Shown here piece after piece: positions 9,848 through 19,969 of a DNA stretch of 64,000 bases. The notes below the pieces were generated by a model. That model was not told where the DNA came from and ran no database searches. It saw only the letters and a list, made by a program, of their open reading frames with translations. The stretch is from Rhodococcus rhodochrous (GTDB taxonomy: Bacteria > Actinomycetota > Actinomycetes > Mycobacteriales > Mycobacteriaceae), in assembly GCF_014854695.1 (NCBI RefSeq), contig NZ_CP027557.1, forward strand, positions 1,736,001 to 1,800,000, given 5' to 3'. The position numbers and the translations under genes are program-made. Within the stretch, counting starts at the first letter, position 1, and each line of letters starts with the position of its first letter.

Positions 9848-11854
9848 GTGCGATCGGTGACCAGGACACGGGGACCTCTACGACCACCGGAGGCCGCCGC
9901 AGCGGCGGTCTTCGGGACGTTGACGGCTGTGCTGTCGGTCGTCGCGGGACTGATACCCGTCGGTGTCGCCCAAGTGCTGGTCGCGCTGCCCGTCGCCTTC
10001 CTCGCGGCCACCGGCCGCCTGCGCGCGATCGTCGCCGCGACCGTTGCCGCCGGGGTGGTCGCGCTCGTGGCCGGCGGGCCGTTCGCCGTCGCCGCGGTCG
10101 TCGTCCTCTCCGGTATCGGAACACTCGTCGGGTTCGCGCACCGCCGGTGGGGTCACGCCGCGGTGTTCGCGGTGCTGGCCGGATCCGTCCCGGCCGGGTT
10201 GCTGCTCGCGGCCGCCGCCTGCGGTCTGCTGCTGCTGTTCGACCGGACCCGGGTGCTGCTGCTCGAGGCCCTCGAAGCGTCGATGCGCGGCACGATCCGG
10301 GCGTTCGAGGCGGCCGGTGCAGGCCGGCAGTTCGTCGACACCTGGGACCGGACCCTCGAGATCATGGTGCGGCTGTGGTGGGTGTGGATCGGTGGCGCAG
10401 TGCTCATCGGGACCGTGGGCACCGCACTGCTGTGCTTCGGGATCTTCCGCGTGGTGGCCCTCCGCAGTACGTGGGCGACCCGGTCGGTCGACTGGCCCGA
10501 GCAGGACCCCACCGCCGACCCGGCTCCACTGCCCGTCGCCCTGCGCCTGGTCGGCTACCGGTATCCGGGAACCGACCGCGACGCCCTGTCGGACATCGAC
10601 CTCACGATCGAACCGGGAGAGTTCGTCGCGATCGTCGGTGGCAACGGCTCGGGTAAGTCGACACTCGTGCGGCTGCTCGCGGGACTCGAGCCGACCGTCG
10701 GCCTTGTCGACCGGCCCGGACCCGTCGGACCGGGACGCCCCGGTGGAACCGCGATGATCCTGCAGCATCCCGAGAGCCAGGTCCTCGGTCGCACGGTCGC
10801 CGAAGACCTGCGGTGGGGGATCGACGACGTCGACGTCGAGGATCTGCTCGCCCGCGTCGGCCTCGCCGGGATGGAGGACCGCGCGACGGAGGATCTGTCC
10901 GGCGGGCAACTGCAGCGACTGGCACTGGCAGGCGCACTGGCCCGACGACCCGCACTGCTCATCGCCGACGAGATCACCGCGATGGTCGACGCGGACAGTC
11001 GCGCGGACCTGATCCGCCTGCTCGCGGACGTCGCGCACGACGGTACCGCGGTCGTGCTCGTCACCCACCTCGACGACGAGGCCCGCGCCGCCGATCGCGT
11101 CGTGCACATCGCCGACGGCCGGATCGTCCCGCGGGTCGCGTCGCCCCCACTGCCGCCACCGGTCCCGGCGACCGCCCCGTCCGTCCCGCAGCCTGTCCTC
11201 GAACTACGCGATATCACGCACGTCTACGCGTCCGGCACACCCTGGGCTCATACCGCCCTCCGCGAGGTGTCGCTGACGATCTGCCGAGGCGAAGGCGTGC
11301 TCGTCGTCGGGGAGAACGGTTCGGGCAAGTCGACGCTTGCGTGGATCGTCGCCGGACTGATGCGCCCCACGCACGGAACGGCCGTCCTGCACGACACCCC
11401 GACCGCCGACCTGCACGGGGAAGTGGGCATGGTCTTCCAGCAGGCCCGGCTCCAGCTGCAACGACCGACCGTCGCGCAGGAGATCTCCGACGTGGCCGGG
11501 CTTCCGCACACCGACCGCGGTTACGTCGCCGCCGTCCTGCACCGGGTGGGTCTGCGTCCCGAACTCATCGACCGGCCGATCGACCGGCTCAGCGGAGGAG
11601 AGATGCGGCGGGTCGCGATCGCCGCCCAACTCGCCCGCACTCCGCGGGTGCTCGTGCTCGACGAACCGCTGGCCGGGCTGGACCTGCAGGGCCGCCGCGA
11701 GGTCGTGTCGATCCTCGCCCACCTGCGCGCGGTCGAGCACGTCACGATCATCGTCATCTCCCACGACCTGCACGGCATGGAAGAGGTGTGTTCGCGCACC
11801 GTGGTGCTCGAGGACGGACGCATCGTGGAGCAGACGGGAGCGGTGATCGCATGA
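9848..11854 (+). CDS. ECF transporter: membrane domain fused to two ATPase domains (Rv2326c-like)
   Basis: A 668-aa fusion. Residues 15-195 hold about six hydrophobic segments that look like an S-component or membrane module. ABC domain 1 has Walker A GGNGSGKST near residue 264 and signature LSGGQLQR near 350. ABC domain 2 has Walker A GENGSGKST near 488 and signature LSGGEMRR near 580. Both domains have DE-type Walker B motifs. The architecture matches Mycobacterium Rv2326c. Energy-coupling-factor transporters import vitamins or metals; the substrate is unknown. The stop overlaps the EcfT start by 4 bp (ATGA), so both subunits are made together. Starts at a GTG. Confidence 0.92.
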   Translation: MRSVTRTRGPLRPPEAAAAAVFGTLTAVLSVVAGLIPVGVAQVLVALPVAFLAATGRLRAIVAATVAAGVVALVAGGPFAVAAVVVLSGIGTLVGFAHRRWGHAAVFAVLAGSVPAGLLLAAAACGLLLLFDRTRVLLLEALEASMRGTIRAFEAAGAGRQFVDTWDRTLEIMVRLWWVWIGGAVLIGTVGTALLCFGIFRVVALRSTWATRSVDWPEQDPTADPAPLPVALRLVGYRYPGTDRDALSDIDLTIEPGEFVAIVGGNGSGKSTLVRLLAGLEPTVGLVDRPGPVGPGRPGGTAMILQHPESQVLGRTVAEDLRWGIDDVDVEDLLARVGLAGMEDRATEDLSGGQLQRLALAGALARRPALLIADEITAMVDADSRADLIRLLADVAHDGTAVVLVTHLDDEARAADRVVHIADGRIVPRVASPPLPPPVPATAPSVPQPVLELRDITHVYASGTPWAHTALREVSLTICRGEGVLVVGENGSGKSTLAWIVAGLMRPTHGTAVLHDTPTADLHGEVGMVFQQARLQLQRPTVAQEISDVAGLPHTDRGYVAAVLHRVGLRPELIDRPIDRLSGGEMRRVAIAAQLARTPRVLVLDEPLAGLDLQGRREVVSILAHLRAVEHVTIIVISHDLHGMEEVCSRTVVLEDGRIVEQTGAVIA

Positions 11855-12600
11855 GTCGCACACGTACGCGGCAGCGCCGCCCCGTCATCCTGCTGCGACC
11901 CGTGCCGCGGCAGACCCCCCTGCACCGAGTGTGGGCCGGAACGAAGGTGCTGTCGGCAGCGGCGCTGTCGGTGGCGGTGAGTTTCGCGCCGAGCTGGACC
12001 GGACTCGGCATCCTGCTCGCCGTGCTGGTCGTGGGCGTGCTCGTCGCGCGGATCCCCCGCGGGGTGGTCCCGACGATTCCGTGGTGGGTGTTCGCGGTCC
12101 TCGCCGTCGGCCTGGTCCTCAACGCCGCGGGCGGCGGACTCGCCGCCTACGTCCGGACGATCCTGCTCGGCGTGGGCCTGCTGCTCCTCGCGTCGCTGGT
12201 CGGGTGGACGACGCGACTGTCCGATCTCGTCGATGCCCTGCCGGTCCTGTTCGCCCCGCTGCGGTTGTTGCGGCTGCCCGTCGACGAATGGGTGACGGTG
12301 TGCGCGCTGGCGTTGCGGATGCTGCCGACCGTGCGTGCCGAGATGCGCGTGCTGTTCGCTGCCCGCAAGGTCCGCGGCCGACCCGGCTTCCGCAATCCGG
12401 CGGGATGGTGGCACGAGGTGATCGACGCCGTCGGCGCGGTGGTGTCGGTGTCGATGCGGCAGGTCCGAGATCTCGGCGACGCACTGTCGGTGCGGGGACC
12501 ACGATCGGCGACCCGCCCGCCACTGCGACTGCGGATCGGGGACGTCGTCACCGTCCTGGTCGTGGTGGGCGCGTGCACGGCGATCACCGTGTGGGGCTGA
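11851..12600 (+). CDS. ECF transporter transmembrane protein EcfT (CbiQ family)
   Basis: A 249-aa membrane protein with about five hydrophobic segments and a cytoplasmic coupling region. It carries the two short coupling motifs expected of EcfT, around AARKVRGRP and ALSVRGPRS, which dock into the ATPases. It resembles Rv2325c and overlaps the fused ATPase gene by 4 bp. With the S-like domain fused upstream, the two genes could form a complete importer. Confidence 0.9.
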   Translation: MSRTRTRQRRPVILLRPVPRQTPLHRVWAGTKVLSAAALSVAVSFAPSWTGLGILLAVLVVGVLVARIPRGVVPTIPWWVFAVLAVGLVLNAAGGGLAAYVRTILLGVGLLLLASLVGWTTRLSDLVDALPVLFAPLRLLRLPVDEWVTVCALALRMLPTVRAEMRVLFAARKVRGRPGFRNPAGWWHEVIDAVGAVVSVSMRQVRDLGDALSVRGPRSATRPPLRLRIGDVVTVLVVVGACTAITVWG

Positions 12601-12604
12601 GCCG

Positions 12605-13264
12605 TCAGTTGCGGTTGTCCGAAGCGGTGTCCTTCGACCGCGAGCGGATCCGCTTGACGAGCCCGTAACCGATCACCGCGACGACGACGGCGATCACGAC
12701 GTACTGCAGCGCCGAGGCATACGGTTCCACGGCGCTCCAGTTCTCGCCGAGCTGATAGCCGGCCAGCACGAAGATCGAGTTCCAGATCAGACTGCCGGTG
12801 GTGGTGAAGACGAGGAACTGCCAGATCGGCATCTGCGTGACCCCGGCGGGGATGGAGATGAGACTCCGGAAGACGGGCACCATCCGGCCGAGGAAGACGG
12901 CTTTGCGTCCGTGCCGCTCGAACCACGCGGTCGAACGATCGAGGTCCTCGACGTCGACGAGCGGCAACTTCCGCACGACCTTACGGATCCGGTCCTCACC
13001 CACCCAGCGGCCGACCGAATACAGGCCGAGAGCGCCGACCACCGAACCGAGGGTCGTCCAGAACAGCGCACCGAACAGGGTAAAACTGCCCAGGCTCGCG
13101 GCGAATCCGGCGAGCGGCAGGATGACCTCGCTGGGCAACGGAGGGAAGAAGTTCTCGAGTGCGATGGCGATGCCGGCACCGACACCGCCGAGGCGGTCCA
13201 TCAGGTCGAGCGCCCATCCCGCGAGACCGTCGGTGGGGGCTGACTGTGAATCCGCGACACTCAT
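12605..13264 (-). CDS. DedA family membrane protein
   Basis: A 219-aa protein with the DedA/SNARE-associated signature: an ENFFPPLPSEVILPLAG N-terminal motif, a central FxRHGRKAVFLGRMVPVFRS segment with the conserved Gly and Arg residues, then SIPAGVTQMP. Family members act as lipid scramblases or flippases (undecaprenyl phosphate or phosphatidylethanolamine) at the cytoplasmic membrane. The ATG at 13264 gives the usual length. It ends only 5 bp from the convergent EcfT gene, with no room for a classical terminator. Confidence 0.9.
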   Translation of the reverse strand: MSVADSQSAPTDGLAGWALDLMDRLGGVGAGIAIALENFFPPLPSEVILPLAGFAASLGSFTLFGALFWTTLGSVVGALGLYSVGRWVGEDRIRKVVRKLPLVDVEDLDRSTAWFERHGRKAVFLGRMVPVFRSLISIPAGVTQMPIWQFLVFTTTGSLIWNSIFVLAGYQLGENWSAVEPYASALQYVVIAVVVAVIGYGLVKRIRSRSKDTASDNRN

Positions 13265-13399
13265 CCACCCGACCCTACCGAGGGGGCGTCGAGGTTTCCG
13301 CTCGTACGGATCGAAACGGTTCCGGTACGTGTGACCGGGGAGAAGGATGGCGGGGTACTCCGCTCTCCACCGGAGGGCCGATCCGGAAGGTGAACTCCA

Positions 13400-14385
<986 letters not shown>

Positions 14386-14397
14386 CTCGCAGAGGAC

Positions 14398-14448
14398 CGA
14401 TTTCGGTGGTTCCACCCCCGCTCAGCGGGGCCGGAACCACCGAAATCG
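14398..14448. terminator. Bidirectional hairpin terminator
   Basis: A perfect 16-bp stem (14398-14413 with 14433-14448) encloses a further internal pairing (ccccgct with agcgggg). It sits between the convergent flavin reductase (+) and DUF4177 (-) genes, 13 bp and 4 bp from their stops, so it probably serves both. Confidence 0.8.
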
Positions 14449-14451
14449 TGT

Positions 14452-14649
14452 TCACTCCTCGCGTTCGAACGTCACGAGTATTCCCTCGACGCCGCCGGGA
14501 CCGACCCGTCCCTTGATGTCGGCCGAGGTGATGGCCTTCAGACGCCACCCCTGGCGGGCGTGGTCGTTGAGGATCTTCTCGAGTTTGTCGCCGGACATCT
14601 TGCCACCGAACATGCCTTCGCGGATCTCGACCACCTTGTACGAGTACAT
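14452..14649 (-). CDS. DUF4177-like small protein
   Basis: A 65-aa protein with the small-domain pattern of DUF4177: MYSYKVVEI at the start, a central LEKILNDHARQGWRL and a C-terminal GILVTFERE strand. The fold is a small alpha/beta domain of unknown function. It lies 36 bp beyond the 3' end of the monooxygenase gene on the same strand and could be co-transcribed, though the family is widespread and need not be linked to it. Confidence 0.75.
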   Translation of the reverse strand: MYSYKVVEIREGMFGGKMSGDKLEKILNDHARQGWRLKAITSADIKGRVGPGGVEGILVTFEREE

Positions 14650-14685
14650 GGCTCCACAGTACGACCGAGCGGCGAAACTGCTCCG

Positions 14686-16026
14686 CTATGAGGCGGGGAC
14701 CTGCGAGAACAGTCCGGCCGGCCGCGACAGTCCGTAGTGGTCGCGGAGTGTGGTGCCCTCGTACTCGGTGCGGAACACTCCACGACGCTGCAGGATCGGC
14801 ACGACCTCGTCGACGAAGACCTCGAACGAGCCGGGCAGGTAGGGCGGCATGATGTTGAAACCGTCCGCGGCGCCTACCTCGAACCATGCGACGATGCGAT
14901 CGGCGACGTGTTCCGGTGTGCCGACGACCGTGCCGTGACCGCGGGCCCCGGCCAGCCGGTGCAGCAACTCGCGCAGCGTCAGACCCGGCTCGCGCTCGAC
15001 GAGGTCGAAGATGATGCGTGATCGGCTCTGCGCTCCCTGCACGTCCTCGGGGCGGGGCAGAGCGTGCAGTGGCACCGGTCCGTCCAGCGGGAAGCCCGAC
15101 AGGTCGACGTCGTCGAACCGCGCCGACAGGTGCGCCAGTCCGACCTCGGGGATCGACAGGTCGGCGAGATCCTGTTCGATGCGCCGCGCCTCGGCCTCGG
15201 TGGACGCCACGATCGGGGAGAGGCCGGGCAGGATCTTCACAGCCTCGGGATCGCGTCCGAACTCGGCGGCCTGCCGCTTGACGTCGCGGTAGAACACGCG
15301 CGCATCGTCGAGGTCGACCTGCGCAGTGAAGATCGCCTCGGCGTAACGCGCGGCGAACGCGCGACCGTCGGCGGACGATCCGGCCTGGACGAGCACGGGT
15401 CGGCCTTGTGGGGAGCGTGCCGCGTCGAGCGGTCCGCGCACCCGGAAGTGCGTGCCCGCGTGGTCGATCCGGTGCACCCTGCTCGCATCGGCGTAGACGC
15501 CGGCGTCGCGGTCGAGCACGACCGCGTCGTCCTCCCAGCTGTCCCACAATGCCGTTGCGACGTCGAGGAATTCGGCGGCGCGGGTGTAGCGGTCGGAGTG
15601 GCCGGGTCGTCCGTCGACACCGAAGTTGTACGCGGCGGCGGACGACCAGGACGTCACGATGTTCCAGCCCGCACGTCCACGGCTGATGTGGTCGAGCGAA
15701 GCGAACTGGCGCGCAAGGTTGTACGGCTCGGTATAGGTCGTCGAGACCGTGCCGATGAGCCCGATCCGCTCGGTCACCAGTGCCAACGCGGACAGCAGGG
15801 TGAGCGGTTCGAAGCTGCTCTGGGCCACACGGTCGTAGTGACGACCCACGGCCGGGACGTCCGCGAAGAAGATCGAGTCGAACTTCCCGCGTTCGGCCGT
15901 CTGCGCGATCTCGCGGAAGTAGTGCACGTCGTCGACCCGTTCCGGTGCGGTACCGGGCAGACGCCAGGACGCCTCGTGGTGGCCGGCGCCGGTGATGAAC
16001 ACGTTGAGATGGAGCTGAGAGGGCAA
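14686..16026 (-). CDS. FMN-dependent monooxygenase, NtaA/SnaA/DszA family
   Basis: A 446-aa bacterial-luciferase-fold enzyme. Family marks are the LHLNVFITGAGHHEASW start, FDSIFFADVP, the conserved SRGRAGWNIVTSW segment and RPVLVQAGSS. Members use FMNH2 from a partner reductase to open or desulfurise substrates (nitrilotriacetate, dibenzothiophene sulfone, pristinamycin precursors). Start choice: a TTG at 16026 has a GGAAGG site (16035-16040) 8 nt upstream and gives the family's normal length, while a GTG at 16035 overlaps that site. It diverges from the ssuC-like operon across a 222-bp gap, which implicates it in organosulfur use (inference). Reduced flavin could come from the pair at 13400. 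Confidence 0.88.
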   Translation of the reverse strand: MPSQLHLNVFITGAGHHEASWRLPGTAPERVDDVHYFREIAQTAERGKFDSIFFADVPAVGRHYDRVAQSSFEPLTLLSALALVTERIGLIGTVSTTYTEPYNLARQFASLDHISRGRAGWNIVTSWSSAAAYNFGVDGRPGHSDRYTRAAEFLDVATALWDSWEDDAVVLDRDAGVYADASRVHRIDHAGTHFRVRGPLDAARSPQGRPVLVQAGSSADGRAFAARYAEAIFTAQVDLDDARVFYRDVKRQAAEFGRDPEAVKILPGLSPIVASTEAEARRIEQDLADLSIPEVGLAHLSARFDDVDLSGFPLDGPVPLHALPRPEDVQGAQSRSRIIFDLVEREPGLTLRELLHRLAGARGHGTVVGTPEHVADRIVAWFEVGAADGFNIMPPYLPGSFEVFVDEVVPILQRRGVFRTEYEGTTLRDHYGLSRPAGLFSQVPAS

Positions 16027-16248
16027 GGCGGACACCTTCCGAAGTCCCGACAGAGATCCTTGCCAGTGCAGTCCATTTCCGACGCGGAGCGAACCGTTGT
16101 GATCACGGTGATTCCTGCTGCGTCCTCCGCGGCGGCCGATTGCGATCACCTCGATCACAAGGGTGGTTCGTCCGTGCGGGCACTCCCTACTGTCGGCGGC
16201 CATGACGAGCAATCACATGCTTCGACGCCGGACCGGGGTGAGCTGATC

Positions 16249-17133
16249 GTGGCGACCATCCTCGACAGGACGCGCAGGACCACACCGGACGCGGCGGACA
16301 CGCCTGCGATGACCGGACCATCGGGACTGATCGATCCCACCGCGATCAGCCGGAAGACCCGCAGTTCGTCCCGCATTCCGCGTTCGGTCCAGCGGCTGCT
16401 CGGGCCGGTCCTGCTCGTCGTGGCGTGGCAACTCGCCGCGTCCAGCGGCCTGTTCGGCGAGAACGTCCTTCCCCGACCGCTGTCGGTGCTCACCGCGGCG
16501 TGGCGACTGATCGCCGGCGGGGAACTGCAGGAACACATGACGGTCAGCCTGTTGCGGGTCGGCAACGGCCTGCTCATCGGCATCGCGCTTGGTCTGGTCC
16601 TCGCGCTGGTCTCCGGATTGTCGCGGGTGGGTGAGAACTTCGTCGACGCCAATATGGAAATCCTGCGTGCCGTACCGAATTTCGCGCTCGTTCCGCTTCT
16701 CATCGTGTGGTTCGGTATCAGCGAGACCCCGAAGGTCCTGCTCATCACCCTCGCCGTGGCAGTCTCGATCTACATCAACACGTTCTCCGCGATCCGGAGC
16801 GTGGACGCCGGACTCGTCGAGGCGGCACGATCGTTCGGTGTCCAGCGCCGCGAACTGATCCGGCGGGTCATCCTGCCGGGTGCGCTGCCCGGATTCCTCA
16901 TCGGCCTGCGTCTCGCCCTCACCGGTGCGTGGCTCTCGCTGATCTTCGCCGAGACCATCAACGCCAAACGCGGTCTGGGACGGATGATGAGCGACGCGCG
17001 CGAATACTTCCAGCTCGACGTGGTTTTCGTCCTGATCGCCGTCTACGCCCTCCTCGGTCTGCTCTCGATCTTCATCGTGCGGGCGTTGGAAACACGCCTG
17101 CTCACGTGGAGGAGGTCGTTCGATGGCAACTGA
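16249..17133 (+). CDS. ssuC: Sulfonate/nitrate-type ABC transporter permease (SsuC-like)
   Basis: A 294-aa membrane protein with a polar 45-residue N-terminal tail and about six TM segments. The EAA-type coupling loop is seen in AARSFGVQRRELIRRVILPGALP, which docks into the ATPase. The GTG at 16249 is chosen as the first start past the intergenic region; an ATG at 16309 would still leave an intact transporter. It overlaps the ATPase gene by 11 bp. Homologues import alkanesulfonates, taurine or sulfate esters; the neighbouring TauD-type enzyme supports this. Confidence 0.88.
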   Translation: MATILDRTRRTTPDAADTPAMTGPSGLIDPTAISRKTRSSSRIPRSVQRLLGPVLLVVAWQLAASSGLFGENVLPRPLSVLTAAWRLIAGGELQEHMTVSLLRVGNGLLIGIALGLVLALVSGLSRVGENFVDANMEILRAVPNFALVPLLIVWFGISETPKVLLITLAVAVSIYINTFSAIRSVDAGLVEAARSFGVQRRELIRRVILPGALPGFLIGLRLALTGAWLSLIFAETINAKRGLGRMMSDAREYFQLDVVFVLIAVYALLGLLSIFIVRALETRLLTWRRSFDGN

Positions 17134-17866
17134 TGTGACCGAACGCACCGCGCTCGATTCCGTCGTCGTCGCCCGCGGTGTGCGGCGCGTGTTCGGCGAG
17201 CAGGTAGTGCTCGACGGCCTCGACCTCGACATCGCCCCCGGAGAATTCGTCGCGCTGCTCGGTCGGAGCGGCTCCGGGAAGTCCACCTTCCTGCGGGCGC
17301 TGGGAGCCCTGGACCCCGACGTCGAAGGGCATCTCCGGGTGCCGGCGAAACAGGCCATCGTCTTCCAGGACCCCCGGCTGCTGCCGTGGCAGAAGGTGCT
17401 GACGAACGTCAACATCGGACGACCGGATAACGCGCGGACCCGTGCCGAGGCGCTCGATGCGCTCGCAGAGGTCGAGCTCGAGAACAAGGCGAAGGCGTGG
17501 CCGCGGACGCTGTCCGGGGGAGAGGCACAGCGGGTCGCGCTCGCCCGGGCACTCGTCCGCGAACCCGAACTGTTGCTGCTCGACGAACCCTTCGGAGCTC
17601 TCGACGCACTCACCCGGATCCGCATGCACGGCCTGCTCGAGAAGTTGGTGGCCAAGCACCGGCCGGCCGTGCTCCTCGTGACCCACGACGTCGACGAGGC
17701 GATCCTGCTCGCGGATCGCGTCATCGTCCTCACCGACGGGGTGATCTCCCTGTCGTCACAGGTCGAGGTGCCGCGTCCGAGAGGTCGCGACTCCAGCGAG
17801 TTCGTCGCTCTGCGGCGCCGCCTGCTCACCGAACTCGGTGTCGGCGACCAGCCCGACTCGCGTTGA
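17123..17866 (+). CDS. ssuB: Sulfonate-type ABC transporter ATPase (SsuB-like)
   Basis: A 247-aa ATPase with Walker A GRSGSGKST, Q-loop VFQDPRLLPW, signature LSGGEAQRVALARAL, Walker B LLLLDEPF and the H-loop THDVDEA. The Q-loop sequence and short length are typical of the SsuB/TauB branch. It starts at an ATG inside the end of the permease gene. It works with the permease before it and the lipoprotein after it. Confidence 0.92.
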   Translation: MATDVTERTALDSVVVARGVRRVFGEQVVLDGLDLDIAPGEFVALLGRSGSGKSTFLRALGALDPDVEGHLRVPAKQAIVFQDPRLLPWQKVLTNVNIGRPDNARTRAEALDALAEVELENKAKAWPRTLSGGEAQRVALARALVREPELLLLDEPFGALDALTRIRMHGLLEKLVAKHRPAVLLVTHDVDEAILLADRVIVLTDGVISLSSQVEVPRPRGRDSSEFVALRRRLLTELGVGDQPDSR

Positions 17867-17931
17867 GTGCGGCCGGTATTCCCACTTGTGTCCGGACAGC
17901 AGGTCAGGACGCCTCCCGAGAAGGATCGACT

Positions 17932-19002
17932 GTGTTTCGTAGTGTTCGCTCGCGATGGCTTGTGGTGCCGTCGCTCGCAGTGTTGTTCGCGGCATCCGCG
18001 TGCGGCCTGGGTGGTGGTGATGGGCAGGAGGCCCTCGCCGAGGCCACGATCGCCCACACCGGCGAGGGCATCCCCGAGGGGGTGAAACTCGTCGTCGCCG
18101 AGCAGAACGCGTCCCGCTCCCAGCCCCTCTACCTCTCGGGGGCAGGGGAAGATCTCCCGTACGACCTCGAATTCGCCGACTTCAGTGGTGGACCGGCCGT
18201 CATCGAGGCGTTGCGCTCCGGTGCTGCCGACATCGGGTCGCTGGGAGAGGCGCCCATTCCGATCGCGGTGTCCAACGGGATCACCGACATCGTGGCGATC
18301 GCGCTGGAAGCGAACCCCGGCAGCAGCGGTGGTTACTTCCTGGTGGCGCAGCCGGGCAGTGGCATCGAGACGGTCGCCGACCTGAAAGGCAAGAAAGTCG
18401 CCTACCCACCCGGAACGGGACGTCACATGATCGTCGCAGGCCTGCTGGCGAAGGCCGGACTCGACCCGAAGACCGACATCGACGCGGTCGAACTGGCGGG
18501 CGCGGAGGTCGCGCCGACCTTCTCCTCAGGAGCCGTGGACGCCGCGATCCTCACGGGCGTGCAGTACTACAAGGTGGGTTCGCCACCCATCCTCGGCGAC
18601 GGCACCGGGATCAACACCGGGATCAACACCCTGATCGTGCGGAAGCAGACCCTGGAGGATCCCGCGAAGGCCGCAGCGATCGGCGACTACGTCGGACGCT
18701 CGGTCGCAGCGAACAACTGGATCGGCCGGCATCCCGACGAGTGGGTGGCGGCTTATCACGTGGGTACCCAGGGGATGACGCCCGAAGAGGGCCGTGAACT
18801 GCTCGACCACACAGGCACCGGACGGTTCTATCCGATCGACGAGAAGTCGATCGCCCTGTTCCAAAGCGTCTCGGACGGGCTCTACGAGACGGGCACCATG
18901 TCCGTTCCCGTCGATATCTCGCCGTACGTGGACGGCCGCTACAACGACATCGTCGTCGCGCAGAACGAGGCGGACGACAGCGTTCCGGATCCGCTCCCCT
19001 GA
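17932..19002 (+). CDS. ssuA: Sulfonate-type ABC transporter substrate-binding lipoprotein (SsuA-like)
   Basis: A 356-aa type II binding protein. The signal peptide ends in lipobox ASAC with Cys24, so it is anchored outside the membrane. Next come a KLVVAEQNASRSQPLYLS ligand-pocket region, an ALRSGAADIGSLGEAP motif typical of SsuA/TauA, and KGKKVAYPPGTGRH. It starts at a GTG with a gagaagga site 5-13 nt upstream. It is the third component of the importer. The specific ligand (sulfonate, sulfate ester or another organosulfur) is not deducible. A short internal 12-bp repeat gives a GINTGINT stretch near residue 225. Confidence 0.9.
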   Translation: MFRSVRSRWLVVPSLAVLFAASACGLGGGDGQEALAEATIAHTGEGIPEGVKLVVAEQNASRSQPLYLSGAGEDLPYDLEFADFSGGPAVIEALRSGAADIGSLGEAPIPIAVSNGITDIVAIALEANPGSSGGYFLVAQPGSGIETVADLKGKKVAYPPGTGRHMIVAGLLAKAGLDPKTDIDAVELAGAEVAPTFSSGAVDAAILTGVQYYKVGSPPILGDGTGINTGINTLIVRKQTLEDPAKAAAIGDYVGRSVAANNWIGRHPDEWVAAYHVGTQGMTPEEGRELLDHTGTGRFYPIDEKSIALFQSVSDGLYETGTMSVPVDISPYVDGRYNDIVVAQNEADDSVPDPLP

Positions 19003-19046
19003 TCCGATCCATCACTGCAATTCCACCGATCGAAGGAGTAGCCGAC

Positions 19047-19964
19047 ATGACCCAGGCCGCAACCCGACTCGACGTCATCCCTCAGTCCGGCCATGCCGGA
19101 GCCGAGATCCGTGGCGTCGACCTGACCCGCGAACTCGCCGAAGACGAGATCGGCACCATCCGCGACGCACTGCTGAAGTGGAAGGTCGTGTTCTTCCGCG
19201 ACCAGTTCCTCGACCACGACCAGCATCTGCGGTTCTCGTCGTACTTCGGTAAGCCGACGCCCGCGCACCCGCTGTTCGACTCGACTCCGGACCCGGACTA
19301 CCCGACGATCTACCCGATCTTCCGCGACCGGTTCAAGGCGCGCATCGCGAACAGCAGCGGTTACGACAAAGTACGCTGGCACGCCGATGTCACTGCGGCG
19401 GTCAACCCGCCGTTCGCGTCGATCCTGCGTGCCGAGACCCTCCCGCCCTACGGCGGCGACACCCAGTGGTCGAACGCGGTGGCGGCGTACAACGGTCTGT
19501 CGGCGCCTGTCCAGCGACTCGCCGACGAGCTGCGCGCGGTGCACCGCTTCACCCCGGGTGACGGTGCGAAGCCGACCGAGGACTACCTGCGCCGCGTCGA
19601 ACGTCGCCCCCTGGTGAGCGAACATCCGGTAGTGCGGCTGCACCCGGAGACGGGGGAGAAGGCACTGTACGTCAATCCGGGCTTCACGCAGTACATCTCG
19701 GGGGTCTCGCCGCACGAGAGCCGGCGTCTGCTCGGGTTGTTCTTCGAGGAACTCGGCCGTCCCGAGTACACGGTCCGCTTCAAGTGGGAGCCGGGATCGA
19801 TCGCATTCTGGGACAACCGATCCGCCGTGCATCTCGCGCCGAGCGATCTCGTCACCGAACACGACCGGCGCCTGTACCGCATCACCCTCGAAGGCGACGT
19901 GCCGGTCGGACCGGACGGACGCGAATCCGTCGCGCTCGAGGGCGAACCGTTCGAGGCAGTCTGA
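19047..19964 (+). CDS. TauD/TfdA-family 2-oxoglutarate-dependent dioxygenase
   Basis: A 305-aa Fe(II)/2-oxoglutarate oxygenase. The iron-binding facial triad is visible: His112 and Asp114 in RWHADVTA, and distal His262 in SAVHLAPSD; Arg274 or Arg278 follows at the 2-oxoglutarate site. The N-terminus SGHAGAEIRGVDL is characteristic. Such enzymes hydroxylate taurine, alkylsulfonates or alkyl sulfates, releasing sulfite or sulfate. It lies 44 bp after the SsuA-like gene with a gaaggag site, so it acts on the imported compound. AtsK-like alkylsulfatase activity is as plausible as taurine use. Confidence 0.92.
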   Translation: MTQAATRLDVIPQSGHAGAEIRGVDLTRELAEDEIGTIRDALLKWKVVFFRDQFLDHDQHLRFSSYFGKPTPAHPLFDSTPDPDYPTIYPIFRDRFKARIANSSGYDKVRWHADVTAAVNPPFASILRAETLPPYGGDTQWSNAVAAYNGLSAPVQRLADELRAVHRFTPGDGAKPTEDYLRRVERRPLVSEHPVVRLHPETGEKALYVNPGFTQYISGVSPHESRRLLGLFFEELGRPEYTVRFKWEPGSIAFWDNRSAVHLAPSDLVTEHDRRLYRITLEGDVPVGPDGRESVALEGEPFEAV

Positions 19965-19969
19965 ACCGC

